A stretch of DNA of 38,423 nucleotides from Caldilineaceae bacterium. Its GTDB lineage: Bacteria; Chloroflexota; Anaerolineae; Caldilineales; Caldilineaceae. Within the stretch, counting starts at the first letter, position 1. Each line of letters opens with the position of its first letter. The notes beneath the pieces are model-generated. The model saw only the letters and a program-made list of their open reading frames with translations, ran no database searches and was not told the origin of the DNA. Positions 15,227 through 23,688 of the stretch are shown here, in pieces. The stretch covers positions 1 through 38,423 of the forward strand of contig JAHBVG010000071.1 in assembly GCA_019637695.1 (NCBI GenBank), in the 5' to 3' direction. The translations under genes and the position numbers were made by a program.

Positions 15227-16150
15227 ATGGCCGAACAAATTGCGCCTTCCATCGAAAGTAGACAGAAACGCCGCTGGCACATCTCCATGAGCCAGGCCGA
15301 TGCGATTTTAGGCTATGTGCTGGTGGCCCCTATTGTGATCTGTCTGCTCGTCCTCGTCGTCTATCCCTTCTTCTTTGCCATCTGGATCAGCTTTACAAAC
15401 CGCATGATCGGCCAACCGGGTCAGTTCGTTGGTCTGGCTAACTTTTATTATCTGTCCAGACAGCCTAGCTTTCAGGCGACAATCGTCAATACCATTGTCC
15501 TAGTGGGCTGGGTCCAGACCCTGAAGTTGGTGCTGGGCATGGGGATCGCACTCCTGCTCAACCAGAATATTCGCTTCCGCTCATTCTGGCGCGGATTGAT
15601 CCTCTTGCCGTGGGCGATGCCCGCCTTTGTGGCCTTTATTACGTGGAAGTTGCTCTTTGCCCCCCAGGGTGGCGCGTTCAACTACATCCTCATCGAGTTG
15701 GGCTGGGTACAGAGTCACGTGGACTTTTTAAGCACGCGGGCGCTGGCTATGCCCAGTGTCATCGTTGCCAGCTTCTGGCGCGGCTTCCCTTTCTGGGTGA
15801 TCTCTTTCCTGGCGGCGTTGCAGACCGTGCCGCATGAACTCTACGAAGCGGCGGCCATCGACGGCGCCAGCGCCTGGCAGCGCTTCCGCCATGTGACCAT
15901 GCCCAGCATTCGCCACGTTGTACTTGTGGTAGTACTGCTCTCCACCATCTGGACTACGAACAGCTTTGAAGCCATCTGGCTGATGACTCAGGGTGGCCCT
16001 TCGGACGCTACGATGACTTTCCCTGTGCTGGCCTATTTTGGGATGCAGAGCCTGCGCATTGGGGAAGCCTCAGCGGTTTCGGTCTCGATGCTGCCGATCT
16101 TTGCCATTCTTGTCTTCATCGTAGCCAAGATGCTGCAAAAGGATGATTAA
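15227..16150 (+). CDS. Sugar ABC transporter permease, MalF/UgpA type
   Basis: 307-aa inner-membrane permease with about six transmembrane segments (first at about residues 27-50, LGYVLVAPIVICLLVLVVY). The cytoplasmic EAA loop that contacts the ATPase is clear: ELYEAAAIDGASAWQRFRHV followed by TMPSI. The extended loop FTNRMIGQPGQFVGLANFYY is typical of the MalF/UgpA branch. The ATG at 15227 has only a weak purine-rich upstream (AGAAAGCGATT) because a MITE-like element occupies the preceding DNA. The stop is immediately followed by the next permease gene. It forms the channel together with that protein. Confidence 0.95.
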   Translation: MAEQIAPSIESRQKRRWHISMSQADAILGYVLVAPIVICLLVLVVYPFFFAIWISFTNRMIGQPGQFVGLANFYYLSRQPSFQATIVNTIVLVGWVQTLKLVLGMGIALLLNQNIRFRSFWRGLILLPWAMPAFVAFITWKLLFAPQGGAFNYILIELGWVQSHVDFLSTRALAMPSVIVASFWRGFPFWVISFLAALQTVPHELYEAAAIDGASAWQRFRHVTMPSIRHVVLVVVLLSTIWTTNSFEAIWLMTQGGPSDATMTFPVLAYFGMQSLRIGEASAVSVSMLPIFAILVFIVAKMLQKDD

Positions 16151-16984
16151 ATGCTAGGCAAACTCTCACTCCAGCAAAAGATCCTCTACTATGCGTTGCT
16201 GATCTTGCTGGCTATCGTGATCCTCTTTCCGATCTACTATATGATTTCCATCTCGCTAAAGCTGCCCAGGGATATCTACCGCTCGCCATCCCTCCTGCCG
16301 ATGAATGCGACGCTGCAAAATTACATTGATCTCTTCACCCGCCAGGGATTTCTGACCAACATCCGCAACAGCCTCTTCGTTTCGGGGATGGCGACGCTGA
16401 TCTCGGTCTTTATTAGTTGTCTGGCGGCGTACAGCCTGGTGCGGCTCAAATACCGCTACCGCGATTGGATCGGCCGGTTGATCCTCTTTGCGTATCTGAC
16501 CCCATCGGCGCTGCTTTTCATCCCGCTGGCGGTGATCATTGCCCGATTGGGGTTGGGCAACACGCATCAAGGGCTTATCTTTGTCTATCTCACCTTTTCG
16601 GCCCCGCTAAGTACCTGGCTGATGATGGGATATTTCCGCAGCATCCCCGCGGATCTGGAGGAGCAGGCCATGGTGGATGGGGCGACGCGGTTGGTGGCGC
16701 TCTTCCGTATTGTGATGCCCCTGGCTGCGCCAGGATTGGTGGCGGTCAGCGTCTTCACCTTCACTGGCGCGTGGAACGAACTGCTGCTGGCGCTGATCTT
16801 TATCACGTCGCCGCGGCTGCACACAGTGCCGGTATCGGTCAGCTACCTGATCACGGGGGATGTCTTCCGCTGGGGGTTGATCATGGCCGGGTCCGTCTCT
16901 GCGGCAGTGCCGGTGATGGTCCTCTACTATCTGGCGCAGCGTTTTGTGGTACAGGGGTTAGCCACTGGCGCGGTGAAGGGATAG
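16151..16984 (+). CDS. Sugar ABC transporter permease, MalG/UgpE type
   Basis: 277-aa permease with six predicted membrane segments, the first at about residues 11-32. The EAA motif is DLEEQAMVDGATRLVALFRI followed by VMPLAAPGLVA. The sequence around LLMGYFRSIPAD and ITGDVFRWGLIMAGS is typical of the MalG/UgpE branch. Its ATG directly abuts the TAA of the MalF-type gene (zero gap), so the two are translationally coupled. No ATP-binding subunit is encoded in the window. A shared MsmK/UgpC-like ATPase elsewhere is expected, as is common in this transporter class. A strong intrinsic terminator follows. Confidence 0.95.
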   Translation: MLGKLSLQQKILYYALLILLAIVILFPIYYMISISLKLPRDIYRSPSLLPMNATLQNYIDLFTRQGFLTNIRNSLFVSGMATLISVFISCLAAYSLVRLKYRYRDWIGRLILFAYLTPSALLFIPLAVIIARLGLGNTHQGLIFVYLTFSAPLSTWLMMGYFRSIPADLEEQAMVDGATRLVALFRIVMPLAAPGLVAVSVFTFTGAWNELLLALIFITSPRLHTVPVSVSYLITGDVFRWGLIMAGSVSAAVPVMVLYYLAQRFVVQGLATGAVKG

Positions 16985-17019
16985 CGAAATGCGGAAGTAG
17001 GAATGCGGAATGCGGAGGT

Positions 17020-17055
17020 AAAGCGGGTGAGGATCGATCCTCGCCCGCTTTTTTA
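17020..17055 (+). terminator. Rho-independent terminator of the sugar ABC operon
   Basis: AAGCGGGTGAGGATC (17021-17035) pairs with GATCCTCGCCCGCTT (17036-17050), 15 bp with one G-T, followed by TTTTT. It ends the plus-strand operon and slightly overlaps the stop of the convergent gene at 17053. Confidence 0.88.
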
Positions 17056-17928
17056 TCGGAGGTGTTGGGCAAGCTGGGCGATCATGTCGGACAAGGAGGG
17101 CTGGCCGGGATCTTCGGGGTTGCGGTCGGCCAGGGTTGTGTCGCCGACGAAGCGATAGATGTCGGCGGCGCCCAGCAGGATTTTCGGTGTCAGGCCCACA
17201 GACTCGAAGGTGCTGGCGATCTCTTCCATTTCGCCGACCCAACGCCGCGCCTTGGGCGGCATGCCGGGCAACCCTCGCTCCATCTGCGCCAGCATGGACG
17301 ATTGGCTCTGGCGGAATTCAGCCTGCAACGGTTCTGTGATCCCCAAAGCCTCGGCGGCGACGAGCAATTCTGTGCTGAGCGCGGTCAGTCCTTTGGTCAG
17401 CGCGGCGTAACACATTTTAAGCGCGGAAGCGTCGCCTACGCGCTCCCCAATCGGGATGACGTGCAGACCGTAATCGTTGAGCGCCGCCAGATCCCCGGCG
17501 TGGGGACCGGAGGCATAGAAGCGGGTTGCGCCGACGCGGCGTGGCGGCGGACCGATGATGGATGCGTCCACAAAACGACCACCGGCAGCCTCGATCCGCT
17601 CCCCGATGAGGCGGGTGGTGGCGGGGGATATGGCGTTGCAGTCGGCGTAAAGCAGGGATGCGCCACGCTGCTGCATGGCCGTCGCCACGGCTGTGGCGGC
17701 GCGCTCAGCTTCCGCCGGAACCAGGATCGAGAGGATCGCGTCGGCTTCGCTTACCACAGCCTCGACCGAACCCAGGTCCTCAAGATGAGCTTGCTGAGCG
17801 AGCGCCTTCGTCCGTGGGCTGCGCCCATCAAGGCAAGCCACTACTCGTAAGCCGCCGGCGCGCAACACATCCCCAACCACATGTCCCATATCCCCAGGGC
17901 TGATAATTCCGATTGTCTTGAACTTCAT
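17053..17928 (-). CDS. NAD-binding oxidoreductase, 6PGDH-like with DUF1932 domain
   Basis: 291-aa protein. The N-terminal Rossmann fold begins TIGIISPGDMGHVVGDVLRA (a GxxxPGxMG variant of the GxGxxG motif). It resembles 6-phosphogluconate and 3-hydroxyisobutyrate dehydrogenases and continues with YADCNAISPATT and GRFVDASIIGPPPRR. The C-terminal part (about residues 190-265, KMCYAALTKGLTALSTELL) matches the helical DUF1932 domain. It probably reduces or oxidises a beta-hydroxy acid with NAD(P); the substrate is unknown. The ATG at 17928 has AGGAG with 6 nt spacing. It converges with the ABC operon, so it need not share its function. Confidence 0.9.
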   Translation of the reverse strand: MKFKTIGIISPGDMGHVVGDVLRAGGLRVVACLDGRSPRTKALAQQAHLEDLGSVEAVVSEADAILSILVPAEAERAATAVATAMQQRGASLLYADCNAISPATTRLIGERIEAAGGRFVDASIIGPPPRRVGATRFYASGPHAGDLAALNDYGLHVIPIGERVGDASALKMCYAALTKGLTALSTELLVAAEALGITEPLQAEFRQSQSSMLAQMERGLPGMPPKARRWVGEMEEIASTFESVGLTPKILLGAADIYRFVGDTTLADRNPEDPGQPSLSDMIAQLAQHLR

Positions 17929-17955
17929 CGCTTTCTCCTGGATAACAAATTGATT

Positions 17956-18354
17956 TCAAAAACGCAATGGGCGACGGAGCAGTAGATCGGTCTGCAACCG
18001 TGGTCCATCGAGCAACAAGAGCAAGCGATTGAGAATATTACGTCCAAGCAGAACTGTGTCTCCTTGATCATCCGCGACAACGTCAATTGCGGGTAGCAGT
18101 TGCCCAGCGATTTCAAAGTCAATTCGGTAGACTTGGACAGAACGCCTCTCTCCCCAATGGCTTGAAATACGCACCGGATATGCAAAATCCGCCTCTATTT
18201 GCAGCAGCGTATCTAGTGGCACTAAAGTGGCGTCAGCCCCTGTATCTATCAGCGCAGAATCTTCCAAGCTGCTTTTTCCGCTACTCATACCATGAAGACG
18301 AGCAGATAACTGTGGGAAAGCAGGGTTGAAAGTGCGTTCATACTCGAATGACAC
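17956..18354 (-). CDS. Retropepsin-like aspartic protease domain protein
   Basis: About 132-aa soluble protein carrying one retropepsin-like half. The active-site motif ALIDTGADATLVP (Asp-Thr-Gly) is followed by a second hydrophobic-Gly motif, TVLLGRNILNRL, as in single-domain aspartyl proteases that work as homodimers. I choose the GTG at 18354: it lies just after the stop of the upstream gene, with GGAG about 8 nt before it. A TTG at 18408 would extend the protein 18 residues into that gene. It is paired with the DUF5678-like gene, an arrangement common for small proteins of this kind. The substrate is unknown. No signal peptide. Confidence 0.8.
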   Translation of the reverse strand: MSFEYERTFNPAFPQLSARLHGMSSGKSSLEDSALIDTGADATLVPLDTLLQIEADFAYPVRISSHWGERRSVQVYRIDFEIAGQLLPAIDVVADDQGDTVLLGRNILNRLLLLLDGPRLQTDLLLRRPLRF

Positions 18355-18356
18355 GG

Positions 18357-18725
18357 CTAGCGCTCCAACTGAAAGCCTGGGAATGTGTAAATCGGCATCT
18401 CTTTCCAATCCGCATTGAGAACAAGGAGATGTGCACTCCCATACTTTTGACGGATGCGGCGGTGCAAACTTCGCACATCATGATCGTGATCGACCACAGC
18501 GCCTTTGTAGATTGCAACGTGTTCACCCTGGTACTGTTTACGGACATGAATGGGCAGAGTAAACCACCATTCCTGGTCGGCCAGCATTTCCTCTGCCGAA
18601 GGATCTGATGACGAAGGTGATTTTGGCATTCCTGAAATTGCCCGAATCACGCGTAGCCGTTCTTCCGGGCTTAATGGAGCCACTAATTCCTTGATCTGTT
18701 CAACCACTTGCTGAGTTGATTCCAC
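18357..18725 (-). CDS. Small DUF5678-like protein
   Basis: 122-aa protein. The N-terminal 35 residues (STQQVVEQIKELVAPLSPEE...) are helical and charged. The C-terminal half (WFTLPIHVRKQYQGEHVAIY, KGAVVDHDHDVRSLHRRIRQ) resembles DUF5678 by its pattern of Tyr/Gly/Glu/Val followed by a helix. Function unknown. It starts at GTG 18725 with GGAG 7 nt upstream. It ends 2 nt before the preferred GTG start of the aspartic protease gene, so the pair is translationally coupled. It might be a substrate, adaptor or inhibitor of that protease, but nothing in the sequence shows this. Confidence 0.7.
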   Translation of the reverse strand: MESTQQVVEQIKELVAPLSPEERLRVIRAISGMPKSPSSSDPSAEEMLADQEWWFTLPIHVRKQYQGEHVAIYKGAVVDHDHDVRSLHRRIRQKYGSAHLLVLNADWKEMPIYTFPGFQLER

Positions 18726-18784
18726 CTTGTCACTCCATTCAAAAGAGCAGTCTGCCTCTACGTGATTTATTTGTCGATCTCATC

Positions 18785-19441
18785 CTAATCTTCATCGTCC
18801 CAGCCGGGGTATTGGGCGGGGGCGTCGCCCACCGATTCCACAATGCGCGGATAGTTGCCACTGGCGTCGGCGTTGTCGTTCATGGCGTCCACCTTGACGC
18901 GAAAGCGGTGTTCGTCGCCATAATCGAAGAGATACATGAATTCCTTGCCCTTTTTGAGGTCGAGGGAGCCGATCTGGGTGGCGCGTACATCGCGGATCTC
19001 ATCTTCTTCAAAAAGATCAGGGTTCTGCTCCATGCGCTCTAACTCATTGATCATATCGTGAAAGAAGGCGGCGGGCAGGCCGGTGTCGCGGGTAAATTCT
19101 GCCACCAGCTCTTCCTGGTCCTTCGGGCTCATGGCGCGCCAATCTTCAAGGCTGAAAGTACCTCCCTCGCCATCTTCCTCGTCTTCATCATCCTCGTACC
19201 CATCATCCGCTTCTTCAATTTCCATGCCTTCGTAGAGCGCGCCTTCGGGCAAGGTGTACTCGCTGGATGCGTCCCAGGCTTTGTTGTTCATGAAAAAGGA
19301 ATAAAGATGATCTGCATCCCAATCATAGGCAGCCTGAATGGCATTGTGTAAATCCTCCAGCGTCTGCTCGGCCCCGATTTCAATCTTGCGCCAGACCTGT
19401 CCTGTACCAGGAAGTGAGACGTGAAAGGTGTAGGTTTTCAT
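18785..19441 (-). CDS. Plasmid pRiA4b ORF-3 family protein
   Basis: 218-aa protein of PF07929. The N-terminal part (KTYTFHVSLPGTGQVWRKIE, then TLEDLHNAIQAAYDWDADHLYSF) is the family hallmark. The C-terminal half has a very acidic stretch around residues 80-100 (EEADDGYEDDEDEEDGEGG) and then FLYDFGDEHRF-like sequence (MYLFDYGDEHRFRVKV). Function is unknown in general; the fold is an ubiquitin-like/SSL-type domain found widely in bacteria. The ATG at 19441 is chosen over 19456 because GAGGAG lies 7 nt upstream. It stands alone on the minus strand. Confidence 0.88.
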   Translation of the reverse strand: MKTYTFHVSLPGTGQVWRKIEIGAEQTLEDLHNAIQAAYDWDADHLYSFFMNNKAWDASSEYTLPEGALYEGMEIEEADDGYEDDEDEEDGEGGTFSLEDWRAMSPKDQEELVAEFTRDTGLPAAFFHDMINELERMEQNPDLFEEDEIRDVRATQIGSLDLKKGKEFMYLFDYGDEHRFRVKVDAMNDNADASGNYPRIVESVGDAPAQYPGWDDED

Positions 19442-19500
19442 GTGGTTTCTCCTCAAAACATGCGCGCCGCCGAAGACGACGCTGGGTTAACTCGTAACCT

Positions 19501-20412
19501 CTATTGTATCACCACCAAATGCCAGCCAATAAACCCAATAAACCCCAGCGATGTGAGCATGTAGATGCGCATGACGCGGCGGAAGTTACGGACGATCTGC
19601 GCAGGATCGTAGGTGAGCGCCCAATGGACGATGAACGCCAGCAACCCGCCGTAGAAGATCGCCACCATCCCCGCGTTGAGCGGACCGAGCAGGCGCAGGA
19701 TGACAAAGAGCAGCGCCAACGCTGCTAGGGTCATTACGATGATAGCGTAGATGAACGATCCGCGTGGGCCAACCCACGCCGCAAAGGTGAGATCGCCGCG
19801 ACCGAGATCCTCGTCGATCTGATAGATCTGGGTCAGCGGGTAGAAGCCCACGGTGATGGCGGAAGCAGCGATCAAACCGATCCAATGCAGTGGAGAAATG
19901 GCCGCTAGATCCGCGTTGGCGACGACCCAGCCGCCCAATCCGGCCAATACGCCCTGTCCAATTGCAACCGTCGCCAATCCACCCAGCGGATTGGCCTTCC
20001 AGCGCGTGTGCGGATGCGAATAGGCCGCGCCCATGACAAAGATGATCAGATAGATCACAAGAAAGGGGAGGTTGACCAGCGTCGCCAATCCCGCGCCGAT
20101 CCCTTGCAGGATGAGCGAAAAGGGGAGCAGCGCGTTCACTACCGGCGGCGGTTTCTCCAATCCACCCACCGGCCCTTCATCGCGGTCGTAGTACGAGTTG
20201 AAGGCCGTGGTGCCACCGTAGAGGCAGAGATGAAAGGCCACGAATGCGATCCAAAAGGGGAGATTAGGCGATCCCCCGGCCAGAAAAACCCCCCACAAAA
20301 AGATGGGCGCCAGCAGAATTTGAAAATGGAGGCGCAGATGGATGAATAGCGTGCGCGCGGTAGCGAACCGGCTAAGGCTTCTGCCCGCGCCCGAAGAGGC
20401 CGAAGTTGCCAA
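19501..20412 (-). CDS. UbiA-family membrane prenyltransferase
   Basis: 303-aa integral membrane protein with about eight or nine hydrophobic segments. The two Asp-rich Mg-diphosphate motifs of UbiA enzymes are present: NSYYDRDEG (N72, D76, D78) and YQIDEDLGRGD (D200-D207). It should transfer a polyprenyl or phytyl/geranylgeranyl group from its diphosphate to an aromatic or lipid acceptor. The start is the TTG at 20412, supported by GGAGG 6 nt upstream; the longer frame from another TTG at 20520 has no such support. It overlaps the end of the methyltransferase gene by 41 nt, so they are one operon. A type III polyketide synthase is divergent next door, making a resorcinol/phenol acceptor plausible (inference). 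Confidence 0.9.
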   Translation of the reverse strand: MATSASSGAGRSLSRFATARTLFIHLRLHFQILLAPIFLWGVFLAGGSPNLPFWIAFVAFHLCLYGGTTAFNSYYDRDEGPVGGLEKPPPVVNALLPFSLILQGIGAGLATLVNLPFLVIYLIIFVMGAAYSHPHTRWKANPLGGLATVAIGQGVLAGLGGWVVANADLAAISPLHWIGLIAASAITVGFYPLTQIYQIDEDLGRGDLTFAAWVGPRGSFIYAIIVMTLAALALLFVILRLLGPLNAGMVAIFYGGLLAFIVHWALTYDPAQIVRNFRRVMRIYMLTSLGFIGFIGWHLVVIQ

Positions 20413-21031
20413 GGGTATCCTCCGTGCGAACTCGATGGAAACCGGCCCGGCAGAGAGCCGTCTCCAAAGCGGTGGACGAAAAACGACGGTGCAACCGGCT
20501 GAAAATACGCCACAGTACAATTGAGAGGATAAACGGAAACGAAGGCTGGCGCAACAGCCATCCCCAATCCGGCGTCCCTGCCCGCGGTTCGAGGAATGCT
20601 ACAATCCCGCCAGGACGCAACACCCGGTACGCCTCAGCCAGCACGCCATCCACATTGGGCAGCATGTAGAGGAAACTATGCGCGGTGACCGCGTCCACGC
20701 TGGCATCGGTCAGGGGCAGGCGGAACGCATCCGCTTGCAGCGGAGAGAGTCGATCCAGCGACCAGCCAGCCTCCGCCCGTGTACGGTGGGCCAATTCCAG
20801 CATAGGCAAGGCGAGATCAAGCGCGATGAAAGCACGCTGTGGGTGATGGCGTCCCATAGCCAGGGCCGAGTTGCCCGGCCCCGCCCCCAGATCGAGGACG
20901 CGCACAGATGCGCCAGAGTTGGGCAGATCCTTAAGGAGGCGGGCAGAGTTCGCCAGCCAGATCGGGTTCTCCGTCATCCAGGCGTAGAAACGGGCAAAAT
21001 AGCTGAAGGTCAGATCGTTTGGGAATTGCAT
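20372..21031 (-). CDS. SAM-dependent methyltransferase (Methyltransf_11 type)
   Basis: 219-aa class I methyltransferase. Motif I is VLDLGAGPGNSALAMG (about residues 44-59). The acidic residue after strand 2 is in FIALDLALPML, motif II-like residues are in SVDAVTAHSFLYMLP, and LRPGGIVAFLEP follows. The C-terminal FSRLHRRFSSTALETALCRAGF may shape the acceptor site. The ATG at 21031 is given; a GTG at 21040 is an alternative, and neither has a strong ribosome-binding site. It is cotranscribed with the UbiA gene (overlap) and divergent from the polyketide synthase. It probably methylates the polyketide-derived or prenylated aromatic product (inference). Confidence 0.88.
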   Translation of the reverse strand: MQFPNDLTFSYFARFYAWMTENPIWLANSARLLKDLPNSGASVRVLDLGAGPGNSALAMGRHHPQRAFIALDLALPMLELAHRTRAEAGWSLDRLSPLQADAFRLPLTDASVDAVTAHSFLYMLPNVDGVLAEAYRVLRPGGIVAFLEPRAGTPDWGWLLRQPSFPFILSIVLWRIFSRLHRRFSSTALETALCRAGFHRVRTEDTLGNFGLFGRGQKP

Positions 21032-21110
21032 CTGTCTCACAGTGTAACGGATGGGATTATGTTACGGTTGCAACAGTGAATACAGTTTTGAAAGAGGAGA
21101 ATCATCCATT

Positions 21111-22298
21111 GTGCCGATTTTAGACCGACCCGCCATTCTCGCCCTGGGGACCGCTGTCCCCGCCCATGTTGCCAGCCAGGAGACCGTCTACCGTTGGATG
21201 GCCGACTCTTTTGCGGATCACCCAACGGTGGTACGCTGGTTGCGTGCGCTCTACGCCTACTCAGGCATCGAGCGCCGGCATATCTGCATTGACGATTTCC
21301 TGCGCCCACCGACTGAATCCAACTTTGCGCCAGGACAGCCGCTGGCCGAAATCGCCACAACCGCCCAACGCATGGAGATCTACGAACGGGAATCGGCGCC
21401 GCTGGCCCTCGAAGCTGCTACCCAGGCTTTGAGCGAACTCGCTGCGGAATCGGGTTGCTCTTTTGAGGCTGCCGCCAGATCGATCACCCATCTGATCACC
21501 ATTAGCTGCACTGGTTTCTTCGCGCCCGGCCTCGACCTCGCCCTGGCTCGCCGCCTTCGCTTGTCCTCAAATATTGGGCGCACGATGATCGGGTTTATGG
21601 GCTGCTCGGCCATGTTCAACGGGCTGCGCACCGCCCACCAGATCGTCCAGGGCGATCCCTCGGCGCGGGTGCTGGTGGTTTCGGTGGAACTCTGTTCGAT
21701 CCACGTGCAACCGGGGACAAAGCGCGAGAATCTGATCTCGGCGTCGCTCTTTGCCGATGGCTCTTCGGCCTGTGTGGTGGGCCGCCCCCGGGTGGATCAG
21801 CACAACTGCTTTGTCTTAGAGGATCTGCGCACCGAAGTCAAGGCCAACACCGAAGAAGAGATGGTCTGGCAGATCGGCGATTATGGCTTCGAGTTGAAGC
21901 TCTCTCCGCGCATCCCCAAACATCTGGGCGAGGTGGCCCCGTCGATCCTGGCCGATCTTTTCCCCAAGCACATGCCTGACTTTTGCGCCATCCACCCCGG
22001 CGGTCCGGCCATTTTGGATGAATTGGAATCGATCCTCAAACTCGACCCTGCCAAGATCGAGGCCAGCCGGCGCGTGTTGAGCAACTATGGCAACATCTCG
22101 TCGGCCACGATCCTCTTTGTGCTTGACGATCTGCGCCGAACGATGCAGACGCCTCAAACCGGCGTAGCCATGGCCTTCGGCCCCGGACTGACCGTCGAAA
22201 TGGTGCGCATGACCTACCAGCCCAAACGGGTCTACACAAATGGTCATCACACCGATGGTCTTCCCCTGACTGAACTCAGGACGGCTCAATCTGTATAA
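21111..22298 (+). CDS. Type III polyketide synthase (chalcone/stilbene synthase-like)
   Basis: 395-aa homodimeric ketosynthase family member. The catalytic triad is visible: Cys165 in FMGCSAMFNGLR, His295 in CAIHPGGPAILD and Asn328 in LSNYGNISSATILF, matching the Cys-His-Asn of chalcone synthase. It condenses malonyl-CoA units onto an acyl-CoA starter. Bacterial relatives make alkylresorcinols, alkylpyrones or tetrahydroxynaphthalene; the product here is not predictable from sequence alone. The GTG at 21111 follows GAGGAG by 11 nt. An ATG at 21051 would add 20 residues but overlaps the presumed divergent promoter region. Neighbouring methyltransferase and UbiA genes suggest a tailored phenolic lipid or quinone. 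Confidence 0.93.
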   Translation: MPILDRPAILALGTAVPAHVASQETVYRWMADSFADHPTVVRWLRALYAYSGIERRHICIDDFLRPPTESNFAPGQPLAEIATTAQRMEIYERESAPLALEAATQALSELAAESGCSFEAAARSITHLITISCTGFFAPGLDLALARRLRLSSNIGRTMIGFMGCSAMFNGLRTAHQIVQGDPSARVLVVSVELCSIHVQPGTKRENLISASLFADGSSACVVGRPRVDQHNCFVLEDLRTEVKANTEEEMVWQIGDYGFELKLSPRIPKHLGEVAPSILADLFPKHMPDFCAIHPGGPAILDELESILKLDPAKIEASRRVLSNYGNISSATILFVLDDLRRTMQTPQTGVAMAFGPGLTVEMVRMTYQPKRVYTNGHHTDGLPLTELRTAQSV

Positions 22299-22498
22299 AA
22301 TCACGACACAATCTCCCTCCACTCTTCTGCGCTCCGCGCCCTCGGTGGTGAATCGAAAACTGCATCCTCGCCAGTTTTGACAACGCCCCAGATCGCAGTA
22401 AGCTAGGATTGGTCATTTGATTATCGTTCGTCGTCTGCGGTCTGCGGTCGTCCGCTTGTTGCAACGACGCCTCACCTTTCCCAGCGAGGAACAAAACC

Positions 22499-23560
22499 AT
22501 GTCTCGAATTCGCCTGGGGTATGTTGGCTGTGGCTTTATGGCGCAGAAGGTTCATCTGCCCAATTTCCGCTCGATCCCCGAATGCGATGTGATCGCGCTG
22601 GCCGAAGTACGCGCCGATCTGGGCAAGCAGGTGCAGAGTCAACTCGGTATCCCCAAACTCTACAGCGATCATCAGGCGATGCTGGCCGATCCTGAGATCG
22701 ACGCCGTTGCGGTATCGGCAGCCTTTTCGGTGCAGGGGGAGATCGCCCGCGACGCGCTGTTGGCGGGCAAAGATGTCTTCATGGAAAAGCCGATGGCTGT
22801 CTCGTTGGCCCAGGCGGACGCGCTCATCGACGCCGCGCGGCAGTCGGGCAAAGGGTTGATGGTCGGCTACATGAAACGCTACGACGCCGGCAACGAATTG
22901 GTAAAGGCCCAAGTCGAGCAATTTCGCCGCAGCGGGGAACTGGGCGCGGTCACCTATGTGCGCAACCACGGCTTCTGCGGCGATTGGATCGCCGGGCTGG
23001 ATACGCCGCAGATCAAGAGTGAGGAAGCGATCCCCACCGCGCCCACCGTCACCCCCGATTGGCTGCCGCCCGCTTTTGCCGGCCAATACCTGGGCTATCT
23101 CCAGCAATATACGCACAACCTCAACCTCATGCGCTGGTTCCTCGACGCCGGGGACAACGTCTCCGTGCGCAGCGTAGATCTGGACGACGACGGCTACACC
23201 GGCATCGTGGTGCTGGATATGGCCGGCGTGCGCGCTGTGTTGGAAAGCGGCCGCGTCTCGCACTTCCGCTGGGACGAGCATACGCAGATCTACTTCCGCC
23301 ACGGCTGGATCAAAACCTGGGCGCCGCCATTGCTGCTCAAACAGGTCCCCGCCGAGGTGGAGATCTACCGGGCGGGCGACGAACAGATCTTTAGCCGTCC
23401 CATTGCTCAACCCGCCTGGTCGTGGAGCTACAAACGCGAGGCCGAACACTTTATCCACAGCCTGATCAACGGTACACCTTTCCGCTCGTCGGGCGAAGAT
23501 ACGCGCACCGATGTGCGGATCTTTGAGGAGATCTTTCGGATCTATTTGCAGCAAATTTAA
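22499..23560 (+). CDS. Gfo/Idh/MocA family oxidoreductase
   Basis: 353-aa NAD(P)-dependent sugar/inositol dehydrogenase-like protein. The N-terminal Rossmann fold starts RIRLGYVGCGFMAQKVHLPN (GxGxxx motif). The family signature MEKPMAVSLAQADALIDAAR near residue 97 holds the Lys that binds cofactor and substrate. GYMKRYDAGN and the C-terminal alpha/beta domain follow, with a His in the YTHNLNLMRWFLD helix. The ATG at 22499 has GAGGA about 9 nt upstream. It is followed by a sugar isomerase/epimerase in the same direction, 128 bp apart, which fits a small polyol or inositol-type catabolic module. The substrate is unknown. Confidence 0.92.
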   Translation: MSRIRLGYVGCGFMAQKVHLPNFRSIPECDVIALAEVRADLGKQVQSQLGIPKLYSDHQAMLADPEIDAVAVSAAFSVQGEIARDALLAGKDVFMEKPMAVSLAQADALIDAARQSGKGLMVGYMKRYDAGNELVKAQVEQFRRSGELGAVTYVRNHGFCGDWIAGLDTPQIKSEEAIPTAPTVTPDWLPPAFAGQYLGYLQQYTHNLNLMRWFLDAGDNVSVRSVDLDDDGYTGIVVLDMAGVRAVLESGRVSHFRWDEHTQIYFRHGWIKTWAPPLLLKQVPAEVEIYRAGDEQIFSRPIAQPAWSWSYKREAEHFIHSLINGTPFRSSGEDTRTDVRIFEEIFRIYLQQI

Positions 23561-23564
23561 CGAG

Positions 23565-23675
23565 TAAAGAGTAATGAGTAATTTTCGTAGACGAACCGAT
23601 TTCAACATTGGCCCCAATTTCTCTACACGACCTTACTCATTACTCTTGGCTCATTACTCATTTTCCCATCCCCAA
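23565..23675. repeat. Inverted repeat patch with GAGTAATGAGTAA words
   Basis: GAGTAAAGAGTAATGAGTAA (23561-23582) is answered by TTACTCATTACTC and CTCATTACTCAT (about 23633-23660), giving a hairpin-capable gap between the oxidoreductase and isomerase genes. No gene. Confidence 0.6.
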
Positions 23676-23688
23676 AGGAGACTTCCCC

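Noticed and set aside
13620..16984. A complete ABC importer including ATPase
   Set aside because: No Walker A/B or signature motif protein is encoded nearby; only the binding protein and two permeases are present.
22377..22409. Promoter TTGACA...TAGGAT before the Gfo/Idh gene
   Set aside because: Spacer of 21 nt to TAGGAT is too long, and the alternative TAAGCT is a poor -10.
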